Source: Streptomyces sp. AC558_RSS880
Lineage (GTDB): Bacteria > Actinomycetota > Actinomycetes > Streptomycetales > Streptomycetaceae
Direction of reading: 5' to 3'
DNA: 64,000 nt
NCBI RefSeq assembly: GCF_019049255.1
Contig: NZ_JAGMUJ010000030.1
Span: 248,001-312,000 of the forward strand
Shown: piece after piece, positions 37,658 through 47,475 of the stretch
Position numbering within the stretch: the stretch's first letter is position 1
Layout: every line of letters starts with the position of its first letter
The notes under the pieces: model-generated
The model's input: only the letters and a program-made list of their open reading frames with translations
What the model was told of the DNA's origin: nothing
The model's database searches: none
Made by a program: the position numbers and the translations under genes

Positions 37658-38458
37658 TCAGTAACGCTGGTTGAGGTACCCCAGCAACTCGTCGTGCAGC
37701 AGCCCGTTCGACGCGGCCGCGTTGCCGCTGTGCGGGCCGGGGCGGCCGTCGAGCCCGGTGAAACTGCCGCCCGCCTCCGTGACCACGATCGCGGTGGCCG
37801 CCATGTCCCACAGCGACAACTCCGGCTCGGCGCACAGGTCCACCGCTCCCTCGGCGACCATCATGTAGGGCCAGAAGTCGCCGTACGCGCGCGTGCGCCA
37901 CACCTCGCGGGTGAGGTCGAGGAAGCCGTCCAGGCGTCCCTGCTCCTCCCAGCCGCTGAGCGAGGAGTACGCGAAGGAGGCGTCGGACAGCTTGGAGACG
38001 CGGGAGACCCGCAGCCGGGAGGCCGACGACAGACTGCGGCCGCTGAAGGCGCCGTGCCCCTGCGCGGCCCACCAGCGACGGCCGAGGGCGGGGGCGGAGA
38101 CCACCCCGACGACCGGCTGGAAGCCCCCCTCACCGGCCTCCATCAGGGAGATCAGCGTGGCCCACACGGGAACCCCGCGCACGTAGTTCTTGGTGCCGTC
38201 GATCGGGTCGATCACCCAGCGTCGGGGTCCCGTGCCCTCCACCCCGTACTCCTCGCCCAGGACCGCGTCCCTCGGGCGGGCGCGTTTGAGGTGATTGCGG
38301 ATGAGTTCCTCGGCGGCCTTGTCCGCCTCACTCACCGGCGTCATGTCGGGTTTGGTCTCCACCTTGAGGTCGAGAGCCTTGAACCGTTCCATCGTCGCGG
38401 CGTCGGCGGCGTCCGCCAGGACATGGGCGAAACGCAGGTCGTCGAGGTAGTCGGGCAT
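37658..38458 (-). CDS. hisN: Histidinol-phosphatase / inositol monophosphatase-family enzyme
   Basis: 266 residues. IMPase signatures are [22 protein letters not shown] (metal-binding Asp pair) and [22 protein letters not shown]. The text closely matches the actinobacterial HisN type ([17 protein letters not shown]), which dephosphorylates histidinol phosphate; inositol-1-phosphatase activity is the alternative. Start ATG 38458. Confidence 0.85.
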   Translation of the reverse strand: MPDYLDDLRFAHVLADAADAATMERFKALDLKVETKPDMTPVSEADKAAEELIRNHLKRARPRDAVLGEEYGVEGTGPRRWVIDPIDGTKNYVRGVPVWATLISLMEAGEGGFQPVVGVVSAPALGRRWWAAQGHGAFSGRSLSSASRLRVSRVSKLSDASFAYSSLSGWEEQGRLDGFLDLTREVWRTRAYGDFWPYMMVAEGAVDLCAEPELSLWDMAATAIVVTEAGGSFTGLDGRPGPHSGNAAASNGLLHDELLGYLNQRY

Positions 38459-38585
38459 GCAACGAACGGTATCTGCCGAGGTCGGTGCGGGGCCACCGGG
38501 GGCGGGGCCCGAGAACCCTTGACAGTGCCCGACGGCGCGTCAAATCTAACCGCAGGGTCGGCCGCTCGCCCCGAGGGAGGCGAAG

Positions 38586-39197
38586 ATGCCTGCAGCGCGG
38601 GAAGCTCTGCTGGACGCCGCTTACACGGCACTGGCGCGTCGGCCCTGGCCCGCGGTGCGGATGGTGGACGTGGCCGCCGCGGCCGGAGTCTCCCGCCAGA
38701 CGCTGTACAACGAGTTCGGCAGCAAGGACGGCCTCGCCCGGGCCCTCGTCCGCAGGGAGGCCGACGGCTACCTCGCCGGCGTCGACCGCGCCCTCGCCGG
38801 CCACGTGGACCCGCGCGACCGGCTGACCGCGACCGCCGAGTGGACCACCGCCAGCGCCCGTGAGAACGCCCTGGTCCGCGCCATGCTCACCGGCTGCTGG
38901 GGCGCACGCCTGCCCGCCCCGGGCCTCGCGGCCGTGGCGTCCGGATCCGCCGTGCCCGCGCAGCGCCGTGCCGACGGCCCGCTGCCCTCACCCACCGACC
39001 TCGTCGCCCTCGTCCGCGACCGTGCCGTCGCCGTCCTGGCCGGCCCCGGCGTCCCCAGGTCCGACACCGCCGACCTGGCCCGGTCCTGCGAGCTGGTGGT
39101 CCGCCTCGCCCTGTCCTGCGTCACCGCGCCCCCGGCCGACACCGGCGTCGCCGACCTGGTGCGCGGCGCCCTGCACCGGCCTCCGGTGATGCCGTAG
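38586..39197 (+). CDS. TetR-family transcriptional regulator
   Basis: 203 residues. The N-terminal HTH is VRMVDVAAAAGVSRQTLYNEFGSKDGLARALV. The C-terminal ligand domain is Ala/Arg-rich. Lies between hisN and a convergent SMR transporter gene, which is a plausible target. Confidence 0.88.
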   Translation: MPAAREALLDAAYTALARRPWPAVRMVDVAAAAGVSRQTLYNEFGSKDGLARALVRREADGYLAGVDRALAGHVDPRDRLTATAEWTTASARENALVRAMLTGCWGARLPAPGLAAVASGSAVPAQRRADGPLPSPTDLVALVRDRAVAVLAGPGVPRSDTADLARSCELVVRLALSCVTAPPADTGVADLVRGALHRPPVMP

Positions 39198-39203
39198 CGG
39201 GGT

Positions 39204-39527
39204 TCAGTGCGCGGACCCCGACAGCTGCAGCCCGATCACGCCGACGATCACGAGCGTGATCGACACGATCTTCAGCGTCGACACCAGGTCCCCGAGGAAC
39301 ACCATCCCGTAGATGGCCGTCCCCGCCGCGCCGATGCCCGTCCACACCGCGTACGCGGGCCCCACGTCCAGCTTCTTCAGCGCCAGCGTCAGCAGCCCGA
39401 AGCTGCCCAGCGCGAACGCGCAGAACGCGACGGTCGGCCACAGCCGGGTGAAGCCGTGCGACAGCTTCAGGCACACGGCGAAGCCGGTCTCGAGCAACCC
39501 GGCCACGATGACCAGCAGCCACGCCAT
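39204..39527 (-). CDS. Small multidrug resistance (SMR) family transporter, SugE/Gdx-like
   Basis: 107 residues, four membrane helices. The first helix carries the essential Glu (VIVAGLLETGFAVCLKLS, E13), and AYAVWTGIGAAGTAIYGMVFLGD is the family signature. The text (GFAVCLKLSHGFTRLWPT) is closer to SugE/Gdx guanidinium exporters than to EmrE. ATG 39527. Convergent with the TetR gene 6 bp away. Confidence 0.88.
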   Translation of the reverse strand: MAWLLVIVAGLLETGFAVCLKLSHGFTRLWPTVAFCAFALGSFGLLTLALKKLDVGPAYAVWTGIGAAGTAIYGMVFLGDLVSTLKIVSITLVIVGVIGLQLSGSAH

Positions 39528-39646
39528 GTGTCGTCCTCCCGCATTCCCCACGTACAGTGACCGCTTCGTCAGGTTCGACAGGTTCGGGTCCGGCTCGGTG
39601 CGAGTATGCACTTACCGCCCGGAGGCCACGACAAACAACGCGGAGG

Positions 39647-40657
39647 TCAGTCGCCCTCCGTGCGCTCCCGCGTCGCCAGCAGCCGCCGCAGCGAGTACAG
39701 CCGCGCCGGATCCGCGTGCCCCTCGGCCACCCACGCGTCCAGCGCGCAGTCCGGCTCGTCGTGACTGCACGCGCGCGGACAGCCCGCCGTGCCCGGCTCG
39801 AGATCGGGGAAGGCGAGGATCACCCGGGACGGGTCGACGTGGGCGAGCCCGAAGGACCGCACCCCCGGGGTGTCGATCACCCAGCCCCCGGCACCCGACA
39901 GCGGGAGCGCCAGCGCGGACGTCGTCGTGTGCCGCCCCCGCCCGGTCACCGCGTTGACGTGTCCGGTCGTACGTCGCCGCTCCTCCGGCACCAGCGCGTT
40001 GACCAGCGTCGTCTTGCCGACCCCGGAGTGCCCCACGAACGCGGTGATCCGGCCGTCCAGCTGCTCCCGGACCCGGTCCGCGGCCTCGCCGCTCTCCAGT
40101 TCCGCGCGGCTGGTCACGACGTACGGGATGTCGAGGTCGCCGTAGAGCTCCAGCAGCTTGTCCGGCGGCGCGAGGTCCGACTTGGTCAGCACCAGCAGCG
40201 GCTCGAGACCGCCGTCGTACGCCGCGACCAGGCAGCGGTCGATCAGCCGCGGGCGGGGTTCGGGGTCGGCGAGGGCGGTGACGACGGCGAGCTGGTCGGC
40301 GTTGGCGACGACGACCCGCTCGTAGGGATCGTCGTCGTCCGCGGTACGGCGCAGCACCGACGCGCGTTCCTCGATCCGCACGATCCGCGCGAGCGTGTCC
40401 TTGTCGCCGGTCAGGTCGCCGACGATCGCCACCCGGTCACCGACCACCGCCGCCTTGCGGCCCAGCTCGCGGGCCTTCATCGCCATCACGATCCGGTCGT
40501 CGACCAGGCAGGTCAGCCGGCCCCGGTCGACGGTGAGGACCAGGCCCTCGGCGGCGTCCTCGTGCTTGGGCCGGATGTGGGTGCGCGGCCGGTTGCCCTT
40601 GCGGTTGGGGCGGGAGCGGATGTCGTCCTCGTCGGTGTGCTTGCCGTAGCGGCGCAT
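39647..40657 (-). CDS. rsgA: Ribosome small-subunit GTPase RsgA
   Basis: 336 residues. An N-terminal OB fold precedes the circularly permuted GTPase: G4 LVLTKSD comes before G1 GHSGVGKTTLVN and G3 DTPGVRSFG. The C-terminal zinc finger is CPRACSHDEPDC. It assists late 30S maturation. ATG 40657; 9 bp after aroA on the same strand, so co-transcribed. Confidence 0.93.
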   Translation of the reverse strand: MRRYGKHTDEDDIRSRPNRKGNRPRTHIRPKHEDAAEGLVLTVDRGRLTCLVDDRIVMAMKARELGRKAAVVGDRVAIVGDLTGDKDTLARIVRIEERASVLRRTADDDDPYERVVVANADQLAVVTALADPEPRPRLIDRCLVAAYDGGLEPLLVLTKSDLAPPDKLLELYGDLDIPYVVTSRAELESGEAADRVREQLDGRITAFVGHSGVGKTTLVNALVPEERRRTTGHVNAVTGRGRHTTTSALALPLSGAGGWVIDTPGVRSFGLAHVDPSRVILAFPDLEPGTAGCPRACSHDEPDCALDAWVAEGHADPARLYSLRRLLATRERTEGD

Positions 40658-40666
40658 GGTGAACCC

Positions 40667-41983
40667 CTACGCCCCGAGCATCCCGGTCCACAGCTCGGGG
40701 AAGTCCGGCAGGGTCTTCGCCGTCGTCGCCACGTTCTCGATCTGCACCCCTTCGACCGCGAGGCCGATGATCGCGCCGGCGGTGGCCATGCGGTGGTCCT
40801 CGTAGGTGTGGAAGACCCCGCCGTGCAGCCGGCGGGGGCGGATGTGCAGGCCGTCGGCGGTCTCGGTGACGTCGCCGCCGAGCTCGTTGATCTCCTTGGT
40901 CAGCGCGGCCAGCCGGTCCGTCTCGTGCAGCCGCAGGTGGGCCACGCCCCGCAGGGTCGACGGGGAGTCCGCGAGCGCCGCCACGGCCGCGATGCCGGGC
41001 GTCAGCTCGCCGACCTCGCCGAGGTCCACGTCGACGCCGTGGACCGACCCGGAGCCGGTGAACACGAGCCCGAACTCGGTCAGCTCGCAGGAACCGCCCA
41101 TCTCGGTGAAGATCTCCCGCAGCCGGTCACCGGGCTGGGTGGTACGGGCCGGCCAGTCCGGGACGACGACCTTGCCGCCGGTCACCAGCGCCGCCGCCAG
41201 GAACGGCTGGGCGTTGGACAGGTCCGGCTCGACGGTCAGGTCCCGGCCGAGCAGGGCGCCCGGCGTGACCCGCCAGACGTTCGGTTCGCCGCCCGACTCG
41301 GGGGTGTCCACCTGGGCGCCCACCGCGCGGAGCATGTCGACGGTCATCCGGATGTGCGGCAGGGACGGCAGCGTCGCGCCGGTGTGCCGGACCTCGACGC
41401 CCTGGTTGAAGCGCGGCGCCGACAGCAGCAGGGCGCTGACGAACTGGGAGGACGAGGACGCGTCGACCTCCACGGTGCCGCCGTCCAGGGCACCGCCGCC
41501 GTGCACGGTCATCGGCAGCGCGCCGCGGTCCTCGTCGTCGATCCGGGCGCCCAGGTGGCGCAGCGCGTCGATGACGCCGTTCAGGGGACGCTCGTAGGAA
41601 CGCGGGTCGCCGTCGAAGCGGACGGGGCCGTCGGCCAGCGCGGCGACCGGGGGCAGGAATCGCATCACCGTGCCGGCGTTGCCGACGTCGACGGTGGCCG
41701 GGCCGCGCAGGCCCGTGGGGAGCACCCGCCAGGCCTCGCCGGTGCCGTCCGGGCCGACGCCCTCCTCGATCTCCACGCCCATCGCGCGCAGGGCGCCGGC
41801 CATCAGCAGGGTGTCGCGGGAGCGCAGCGGGCGGCGCAGCCAGCCCGGCTCGGAGGCGAGGGCGGCGAGGACGAGGGCGCGGTTGGTGACCGACTTGGAC
41901 CCGGGCACGTGGACCGTCGCGTCGACGGCTCCGCTCGCGTGCGGGGCGGGCCAGAGGGCGGTGTGCGTGGGGTTCGGGGCCAT
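40667..41983 (-). CDS. aroA: 3-phosphoshikimate 1-carboxyvinyltransferase (EPSP synthase)
   Basis: 438 residues. Motifs [36 protein letters not shown] (the LxNAGT phosphate site variant), [14 protein letters not shown] and [18 protein letters not shown] are characteristic. Sixth step of the shikimate pathway: transfers enolpyruvyl from PEP to shikimate 3-phosphate. Start ATG 41983. Confidence 0.95.
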   Translation of the reverse strand: MAPNPTHTALWPAPHASGAVDATVHVPGSKSVTNRALVLAALASEPGWLRRPLRSRDTLLMAGALRAMGVEIEEGVGPDGTGEAWRVLPTGLRGPATVDVGNAGTVMRFLPPVAALADGPVRFDGDPRSYERPLNGVIDALRHLGARIDDEDRGALPMTVHGGGALDGGTVEVDASSSSQFVSALLLSAPRFNQGVEVRHTGATLPSLPHIRMTVDMLRAVGAQVDTPESGGEPNVWRVTPGALLGRDLTVEPDLSNAQPFLAAALVTGGKVVVPDWPARTTQPGDRLREIFTEMGGSCELTEFGLVFTGSGSVHGVDVDLGEVGELTPGIAAVAALADSPSTLRGVAHLRLHETDRLAALTKEINELGGDVTETADGLHIRPRRLHGGVFHTYEDHRMATAGAIIGLAVEGVQIENVATTAKTLPDFPELWTGMLGA

Positions 41984-42139
41984 GGCCCCACTTTATAAGG
42001 AGCCCGGGAGGCGGGCTGTGTTTCGGGTGCGGCTGAGTGGTGGCTCGTCGCGCCCGTGCGGCGGAGCCGCACGGCGGCACGGTCCCGGGCCCCTTTCTGG
42101 CCGGCTGCTCGCGGCCCTCGCCGGCAGGCGCGCCGTGGT

Positions 42140-42871
42140 CTACAGGCCCAGGAGCCACCTGCCTCCGCCTATCAGGGAGCACAGCGACACCGCGTGGAAC
42201 AGGAAGAACCACAGCCCCGCCGGGGCGTGCGTCAGCCTCGACAGCTGGTCCGCGTCCGAGTCCCCCGCGCCGCCGCGTGACCGCTTGGCCTGGAGCTCGA
42301 AGGCCGGGCGCACTCCGCCCAGGAGCAGGAACCAGACCACGGCGTACGCGAACGCCGCCTGCACCTGGGGCCCGGCCAGCCAGGACACCAGGACGAACGT
42401 GCCGCCCGTGACCAGCACCGACACCGCCCCGTACGCGTTGCGGATCATCACCAGCATCGCCACCAGCAGCGCCGTGGCCAGCCACAGCAGCAGTGTGATG
42501 CGGCCGGCGCCGAGCAGCGCGGCGCCGCCCAGGCCCAGCAGCGGGGGAGCGGTGTAGCCGGCGGCGGCCGTGAGGATCATGCCGATGCCGTGCGGCTTGC
42601 CGCGGCTGACGGTCAGACCGCTGGTGTCCGAGTGCAGGCGTATCCCCGTCAGCGTGCGGCCGGTGAGCAGCGCCACCAGGCCGTGCCCGCCCTCGTGGGC
42701 GATCGTGACGGCGTTCCGGGACAGCCGCCACAGCCCCTGCGGTACGACGACGGCGGCCGCGGCGACCAGTGTGGCGACGACCACCCACACGTCCGGGTCG
42801 GGCTGGGTGCCGGAGACCTCGTCCCAGAGGGAGGCGAATGAGGCGGACGCGGTACTGACCATGCTTTCCAT
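42140..42871 (-). CDS. M50-like membrane metallopeptidase (site-2 protease family-like)
   Basis: 243 residues with six or so hydrophobic segments. The zinc motif HEGGH (59-63, in VTIAHEGGHGLVALLTG) and the following GIRLHSDTSGLTVSRG are typical of the small actinobacterial M50B-like group. Substrate unknown. ATG 42871 was chosen over more distal codons. It is the last recognisable core gene before the island. Confidence 0.82.
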   Translation of the reverse strand: MESMVSTASASFASLWDEVSGTQPDPDVWVVVATLVAAAAVVVPQGLWRLSRNAVTIAHEGGHGLVALLTGRTLTGIRLHSDTSGLTVSRGKPHGIGMILTAAAGYTAPPLLGLGGAALLGAGRITLLLWLATALLVAMLVMIRNAYGAVSVLVTGGTFVLVSWLAGPQVQAAFAYAVVWFLLLGGVRPAFELQAKRSRGGAGDSDADQLSRLTHAPAGLWFFLFHAVSLCSLIGGGRWLLGL

Positions 42872-43695
42872 CTGTTTCCGGTTGCTCCCTCTGCGCGTGC
42901 GGAGTCTGGCAGTGTTGCACGTATGTGCGGACGGTATCTGAGACGCCGACGTAACAGGGATCGTTCCTGACGGCAAACATGCAGGTCACGGCCTTAAATC
43001 CCCGGATCGCTCCGGGGCTCTTGCTTTACCCGTGCTGACTGGGTGCTGACCTGGAGACACCTGTGATCACCCCGGGAAACCTGTCCTGTGCTGGGTCGGT
43101 GCTGCTTACCTCATGCTGTCCCGGTTCGGGCGTCGCGTTGTCGTGGGGTCGATCACTGTGTCTGTGCAGCGGACCGTCGTCGCGGACGTATCGCGCCACG
43201 CCGCTGGTGTCGGGAGAGCGTGTCCCACTCTGTGAGCGCGAGGGTCGTGGGAATGCTGGCGCGCCCTTGTGGGGTAGACGTGGCTGCTCGCACCGGGCCG
43301 TCTCCTTCGATGCTTGCTCGGCCTCGGTGCCCTGGTCATGCAGAGAATTTCTCTGATCTCCCGTGTGTAACGCGCTTTAAAGTGTTCTTCTCCGACGTTC
43401 GCTGGAAAGGGGGAATCGGAGTTGAATGTCTTGCCTGGCTGGCAGACGCTGTTGCACGGTTCAGTTACGGGGGTTGGTGGAATATCGGGGGCTGGGTGTG
43501 CAGGGGGAATATCACCCTCTGGCTGTGGCCGAGATGGCGGAGCGTGCGCCTGAGGGTGAGTGAGGCCACGGTGCAGAACAGGTGCCAGGTACGGCGCTTG
43601 CTGGCGCAGAGAGCCGCTCGGCGGTTGTGTTTCAGGCAGCGATGAGACGAAATGTCTCGAATTCCGATGCGAGTGGAACCGGGGAGGGGGCTTGA
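42872..43695. other. 824-bp region without a convincing gene; probable island junction
   Basis: Apart from the stem-loop at 43000, I see no gene, tRNA remnant or repeat. Open readings here (for example the Pro-rich minus-strand one at 43106-43762) lack any family character. The GC content drops in the stretch 43320-43560 compared with core DNA. It presumably contains the recombination site and the integrase promoter. The other half-site was not found in the window. Confidence 0.5.
43000..43017. terminator. Stem-loop at the island's left edge
   Basis: Seven-base arms CCCCGGA / TCCGGGG with loop TCGC, followed by CTCTTGCTTT. It lies where core gene order ends. It may be a terminator from a lost or displaced gene. 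Confidence 0.55.
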
Positions 43696-45027
43696 GTGGC
43701 GAGTGTCTTTCAGAAATGCAAGCGGGATGTCCGGGATCGGAACTATCCCTGCGAGCGTTCAAGATGCGGTCATGGGTGGACGGTGCGGTATCGGGAGCCG
43801 GGCGGCAGGCGGGGTCGGCAACGGGAGAAGTCGTTTCCGCGAAGGGTGGGTCCGGACGGCGCGGACGCTTTCGCCGTCAATGTTGAGAACCATAAGAAGG
43901 CGGGTGCCGTCGCCGAGGTGGATCCTGCGCGCGGATTTTTGGCCTTGCAGGTCTGGGCGCAGGAGTGGCTCGACGGGCGGACCTTCGGTGAGTCGACACG
44001 CCGCAACTATGAGGGGTTCGTTCGCAACCATCTCGTGCCGCGCCTGGGCCGGAGGACACTTGCCGGACTGACGCGGCGCGATTTTGAGAAGTTCGCTAAG
44101 GACATCCATGGTTCCGGTGCGGGGCTGGCGGCTTCCACGGTCAAGGTCCGCATGATGATGGTGGCCGCCATGCTGGAGGCGGCCGTCGTCGACAAACGTA
44201 TCCCGGATAATCCGGCACGGGGTGTGCGGATGCCCCGAGCGGCTGCGCTGGCAGTGGATGGGGACGAGATCCCGACGCCGGGTGAGGTCGATCTGATCGC
44301 GGCGCACATCGCGCCGCAGTACCGGCTCACCGTCTACCTTCAGTCGGGCACCGGCCAACGTTCCAGCGAAGCCCTGGCCTTTTCCGGCGAGAGCCGGCGG
44401 CCGGGCTTCGTCAGGGTCCGCTGGCAGGTCAGCGCTCAGGCCCACCGGGCGGATTGCCGTGCGGTATTCGTACCCCTGAAGTACCGGAGTGAGGGCGAGT
44501 ACAGGGACGTTCCGACCGCCCCTTTCGTCGATCAGGAGATCGACGCTCACCTGTCGAGGTGGGAACCGGTGCCGGTGGTCTTCACCGGATGCAGGGGCAA
44601 GCGGCGGGTGCTTGAGGTCTTCTTCGCCCCGCGTCCGCGCGGCAAAGGCGCGATGCCTACTGCCTGCACCTACGGCTACCACTTCAAGAAGGCATGCCGG
44701 TCGGCCGGGCTGGTCGATGCGGACGGTGAGGCGAAGTACACGCCTGGCCGTTTGAGGCACTTCTTCGCCTCGACCGCGCTGGCCCACGGAGTCCCGATCC
44801 ACGAGGTCTCGCGCTGGATAGGCCACCGATCGGTCAAAACCACGATCGACATTTACGGACACCTTGTGCCTCGCGCCTGGCATCGCTGCCGGGCGACCCT
44901 GCAGGACGCCATGCGGCCCGGGCCCCTCGGCGCAGCGGGGCAGTCACCCGACGGAACAGCCGGCTGTCTGCCCGCAAGCCGTACAGGCGCTGACACCCTC
45001 GACGCTGCCTTGTCCCGGTCCGGCTGA
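43696..45027 (+). CDS. int: Tyrosine recombinase (phage/ICE-type integrase)
   Basis: 443 residues. An N-terminal zinc-ribbon-like/AP2-like arm (Cys19, Cys24), a SAM-like core-binding domain (about 80-185) and a catalytic domain are visible. Catalytic residues: Arg222 (SGTGQRSSEAL), Lys262, Arg354 (TPGRLRHFFAS), His377 and Tyr387 (IGHRSVKTTIDIYGH). The usual first His of the HxxR motif is Gly351, a tolerated but less common variant. GTG 43696. It marks the accessory region as a mobile island; no excisionase or transfer genes are seen in the window. Confidence 0.9.
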   Translation: MASVFQKCKRDVRDRNYPCERSRCGHGWTVRYREPGGRRGRQREKSFPRRVGPDGADAFAVNVENHKKAGAVAEVDPARGFLALQVWAQEWLDGRTFGESTRRNYEGFVRNHLVPRLGRRTLAGLTRRDFEKFAKDIHGSGAGLAASTVKVRMMMVAAMLEAAVVDKRIPDNPARGVRMPRAAALAVDGDEIPTPGEVDLIAAHIAPQYRLTVYLQSGTGQRSSEALAFSGESRRPGFVRVRWQVSAQAHRADCRAVFVPLKYRSEGEYRDVPTAPFVDQEIDAHLSRWEPVPVVFTGCRGKRRVLEVFFAPRPRGKGAMPTACTYGYHFKKACRSAGLVDADGEAKYTPGRLRHFFASTALAHGVPIHEVSRWIGHRSVKTTIDIYGHLVPRAWHRCRATLQDAMRPGPLGAAGQSPDGTAGCLPASRTGADTLDAALSRSG

Positions 45028-45139
45028 TTCTGCGCTGACCCGATGGCCGGTACGATGCGTTTCGCAGGCGGGCGGTTGTGATGAACGTGCGGCGTTGGTC
45101 CAATCGGTGAGACTGGCCAGAGGGGTTGTCGGCGGCGGC

Positions 45140-45610
45140 TGAAACGCTTTGGGCCGTCGCCGAGACAGCGAGCGCGTCCAGTGAAGCGCTTAGCGCGGAC
45201 CACCATGCATCTGGGAGACGAGGGTCTTCGATCACAAGAGCGGCTTGCCCGACCGGCGCGGCGTTGACCAGTTCCATCTCATCCGCTCGCCAGATCACTC
45301 GTTCACTCGGCTCGCATCATGCGAAGCCTGCGTGCCACGAAGGCATGGCGACCCCGCTGAGGTCGGCAGCGATTTCGGGTCTATTCCACCCTTGGGCGCC
45401 GATCCGGCCGAACCCCCGCAGTTCGGTGCGGACCCAGGTATCCCGGTCCGTTCGTGCCCCCATGGTCCGGCGCTTGCGCACCACCGTTTCCCGGTCGAGA
45501 CGCACCTGCAGCGACCGCTCCACACGGTCCAGCAGTCCGCTGAGCGATTCCCGGCGTAGATCAGCAGCACGAGGTACAGGCAGCGTCATGTGCGGGACCG
45601 TAGCAAGCAC
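45140..45610 (-). pseudogene. Broken phosphotransferase-like gene (in-frame stop, 3' part lost)
   Basis: Reading leftward from ATG 45610, about 97 coherent codons (VPRAADLRRESLSGLLDR, DRETVVRKRRTMGART) end at a TGA (45319-45317). The same frame then continues convincingly with CEPSERVIWRADEMELVNAAPVG and LPDAWWSALSASLDALAV to about 45143. A TGG-to-TGA change would explain the stop, since Trp is natural at this place. The remaining two thirds expected of Streptomyces phosphotransferase-like proteins (from memory, about 250-300 residues) are missing, apart from a short DWT-like scrap near 45100. It has probably been inactivated since capture, or cut by integration. Confidence 0.65.
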
Positions 45611-45973
45611 GCGGGGCCGGATCTCAAAATCGATCCCGCCGGCCTCGTCGACTTAATTACCGGGCTACTTGCCGACGGCGTGCCCAAGTGCCCCATCACC
45701 TTGAGCTGAAGCGATCGGCATACCTCTTCGGAGAATCCGGGCTACCGTGCCTGGAAGCCGCGCCTTCTTATCCGCTTGAGGCGTGGCCCGGGCGAACTCT
45801 TCGGCGTCCGTCGTCACCTGGACGACCCGCCACGCCTGCAATCGTGGCGAAGAGCAGCGTCACCCGAGGTCAGCTGGGGGGTGTGACTCCCCGTAAGCCG
45901 GTCACCGGATCGAGTGTCAGTTAAGGTTCGGTGCTGTCGCATGCTGGCCTGTCCGTGGAATCTGGGGACGCCG
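45611..45973. other. 363-bp region with only a short coding-like remnant
   Basis: A plus-strand stretch about 45592-45706 reads HVRDRSKHAGPDLKIDPAGL and then VDLITGLLADGVPKCPITLS before a stop. This looks like the tail of a lost protein rather than random sequence, but no start or body exists. The remainder holds nothing recognisable. The region supports past rearrangement beside the integrase. Confidence 0.35.
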
Positions 45974-47416
45974 ATGACACAGCAGCTGTGGAGCAGCCAG
46001 AGGCATCAGACCGCGATCGGCCGAATCGGCCTCTCGCTGCCGGCCCGTCGCGCCGTTGGCGACCTTCAGCTGGAACCCGACACGGGAGTGCTGGACTACG
46101 GGTGTGGACGTGGCGGCGATGTGCGGGCATTGCAGAACCTCGGCTTCGATGCCGAGGGGTGGGACCCGGTGCACTTTCCGGACGGGCGGCGTGAGTCGGC
46201 CGAGGTGGTCCTTCTGACCTATGTTCTGAACGTCATTGAGAATCCCGCCGAACGACGCGAGACGCTCCTACGGGCCTGGGACCTCGCCAAGTCGGTACTC
46301 GTGGTGTCCGCGCGATTGAGGTGGGAGCGCAACCAGATCAACGGCACCGAGTACGGCGACGGCATCCTCACCCAACGCCGCACCTTCCAGCACCTCTACG
46401 CCGCCGGCGAGCTTCGCGACTACGTCGAGGAAGCCACCGGTGTCCGCTGCGTGTCGGCGGCGCCCGGCATCGTTTACGCATTCAAGGACGATGCGGCCCG
46501 CCTGAGTTACCTAGCCCGCCAGGTCGCCCCCGAAGGGGGATGGCTGGCGTCCGAGGACACCGCCTCGGCGATCACCTCGGTCGTCGATCATCTCGAACAA
46601 CGCGGCAGGATGCCTCAGCTGGAGGAAATGCCGCAGCCCATCATCAGCCTCCTCGGCCACCTGCGTCCCGCTGAGCTCAAACGCCTTGCCGAGCAGGAAG
46701 CCGACCCCGTGAAGGTCGAGCGGAGCGCCGAGCGTGGAGCCCTCGACACTCTGTTGTTCCTCGCGTTGGAGCTGTTTCATGGCCGAGGCCCGGTAACCAG
46801 TCTGCCCCTGCCGGTTCAACTGGACATCCGTGCCTTCTTCCCTTCGTACACCGAGGCGTGCCAGCGAGCGGATCGGCTGCTGTTCAAGCTGCGTGACGAC
46901 GCATACGTCCGTCGGGCGATGAACGGATCGATCGCCGGCAAGTTCACTGCAACCGCCCTGTACGTGCACCGTCGTGCGCTTCACCGGATCCCGGCCGTGC
47001 TGCGACTGTACGAGCAGTGCGCGAGTATCGCTGCCGGCCGCCCTGGCGAGTGGTCCGTCGTCAAGCTCCGCCATCAGGGCCGAGGGGTCAGCTGGCTCGA
47101 TTACCCCGAGTTCGACACGGATCCCCACCCGCGGATCGCGGCCTCGTACGCCGTCGACCTGAAGACCCTCAAGTCCTCTTTCACTTCGTACGCAGATTCC
47201 ACCAACCGTCCTCTGTTGCACCGTAAGCACGAATTCCTTGCTGAGGACGATCCCGACGCACCCAAGTACCGGAGGCTCACGGAGGCCGAGGTGCGCGCTG
47301 GCCTCTACGAGAGTCCGCACCTGATCGGCACGGAAGAGGGATGGGAGCGCGAACTCGTACGCTGCGAGCGGGAGTTGCGAGGCCACCGGCTTGTACGCCG
47401 CACCACCAGCACCTGA
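45974..47416 (+). CDS. DNA phosphorothioation-associated putative methyltransferase
   Basis: 480 residues. An N-terminal SAM-dependent methyltransferase fold has motif I DYGCGRGGDVRAL (41-53) preceded by RHQTAIGRIGLSLPARRAV and followed by GWDPVHFPD and VVLLTYVLNVIENPAERRETL. This text matches the family found beside dnd/ssp clusters and annotated as DNA phosphorothioation-associated putative methyltransferase (recognised from memory). The C-terminal half (about 250-480) is specific to that family. Substrate unknown. ATG 45974 puts the conserved block near the N-terminus; an in-frame ATG at 45941 is possible. Confidence 0.8.
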   Translation: MTQQLWSSQRHQTAIGRIGLSLPARRAVGDLQLEPDTGVLDYGCGRGGDVRALQNLGFDAEGWDPVHFPDGRRESAEVVLLTYVLNVIENPAERRETLLRAWDLAKSVLVVSARLRWERNQINGTEYGDGILTQRRTFQHLYAAGELRDYVEEATGVRCVSAAPGIVYAFKDDAARLSYLARQVAPEGGWLASEDTASAITSVVDHLEQRGRMPQLEEMPQPIISLLGHLRPAELKRLAEQEADPVKVERSAERGALDTLLFLALELFHGRGPVTSLPLPVQLDIRAFFPSYTEACQRADRLLFKLRDDAYVRRAMNGSIAGKFTATALYVHRRALHRIPAVLRLYEQCASIAAGRPGEWSVVKLRHQGRGVSWLDYPEFDTDPHPRIAASYAVDLKTLKSSFTSYADSTNRPLLHRKHEFLAEDDPDAPKYRRLTEAEVRAGLYESPHLIGTEEGWERELVRCERELRGHRLVRRTTST

Positions 47417-47475
47417 GCGTCGCACCGGCTTTCGGCACCGGAGCGATTGTCAGTGCCGTGTGCCACGCTCCACGC

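Noticed and set aside
43000..43017. Stem-loop as attL core
   Set aside because: No matching direct repeat was found elsewhere in the window. It looks like an ordinary terminator, and the far island end is not visible.
43106..43762. Pro/Arg-rich minus-strand reading of 218 codons at the island edge
   Set aside because: No start context, no domain, low-complexity composition, and it overlaps the integrase start.
45317..45319. Recoding of the TGA (selenocysteine or readthrough) in the phosphotransferase-like gene
   Set aside because: No SECIS-like hairpin is evident, and the 3' two thirds of the gene are missing as well, so decay is the simpler reading.
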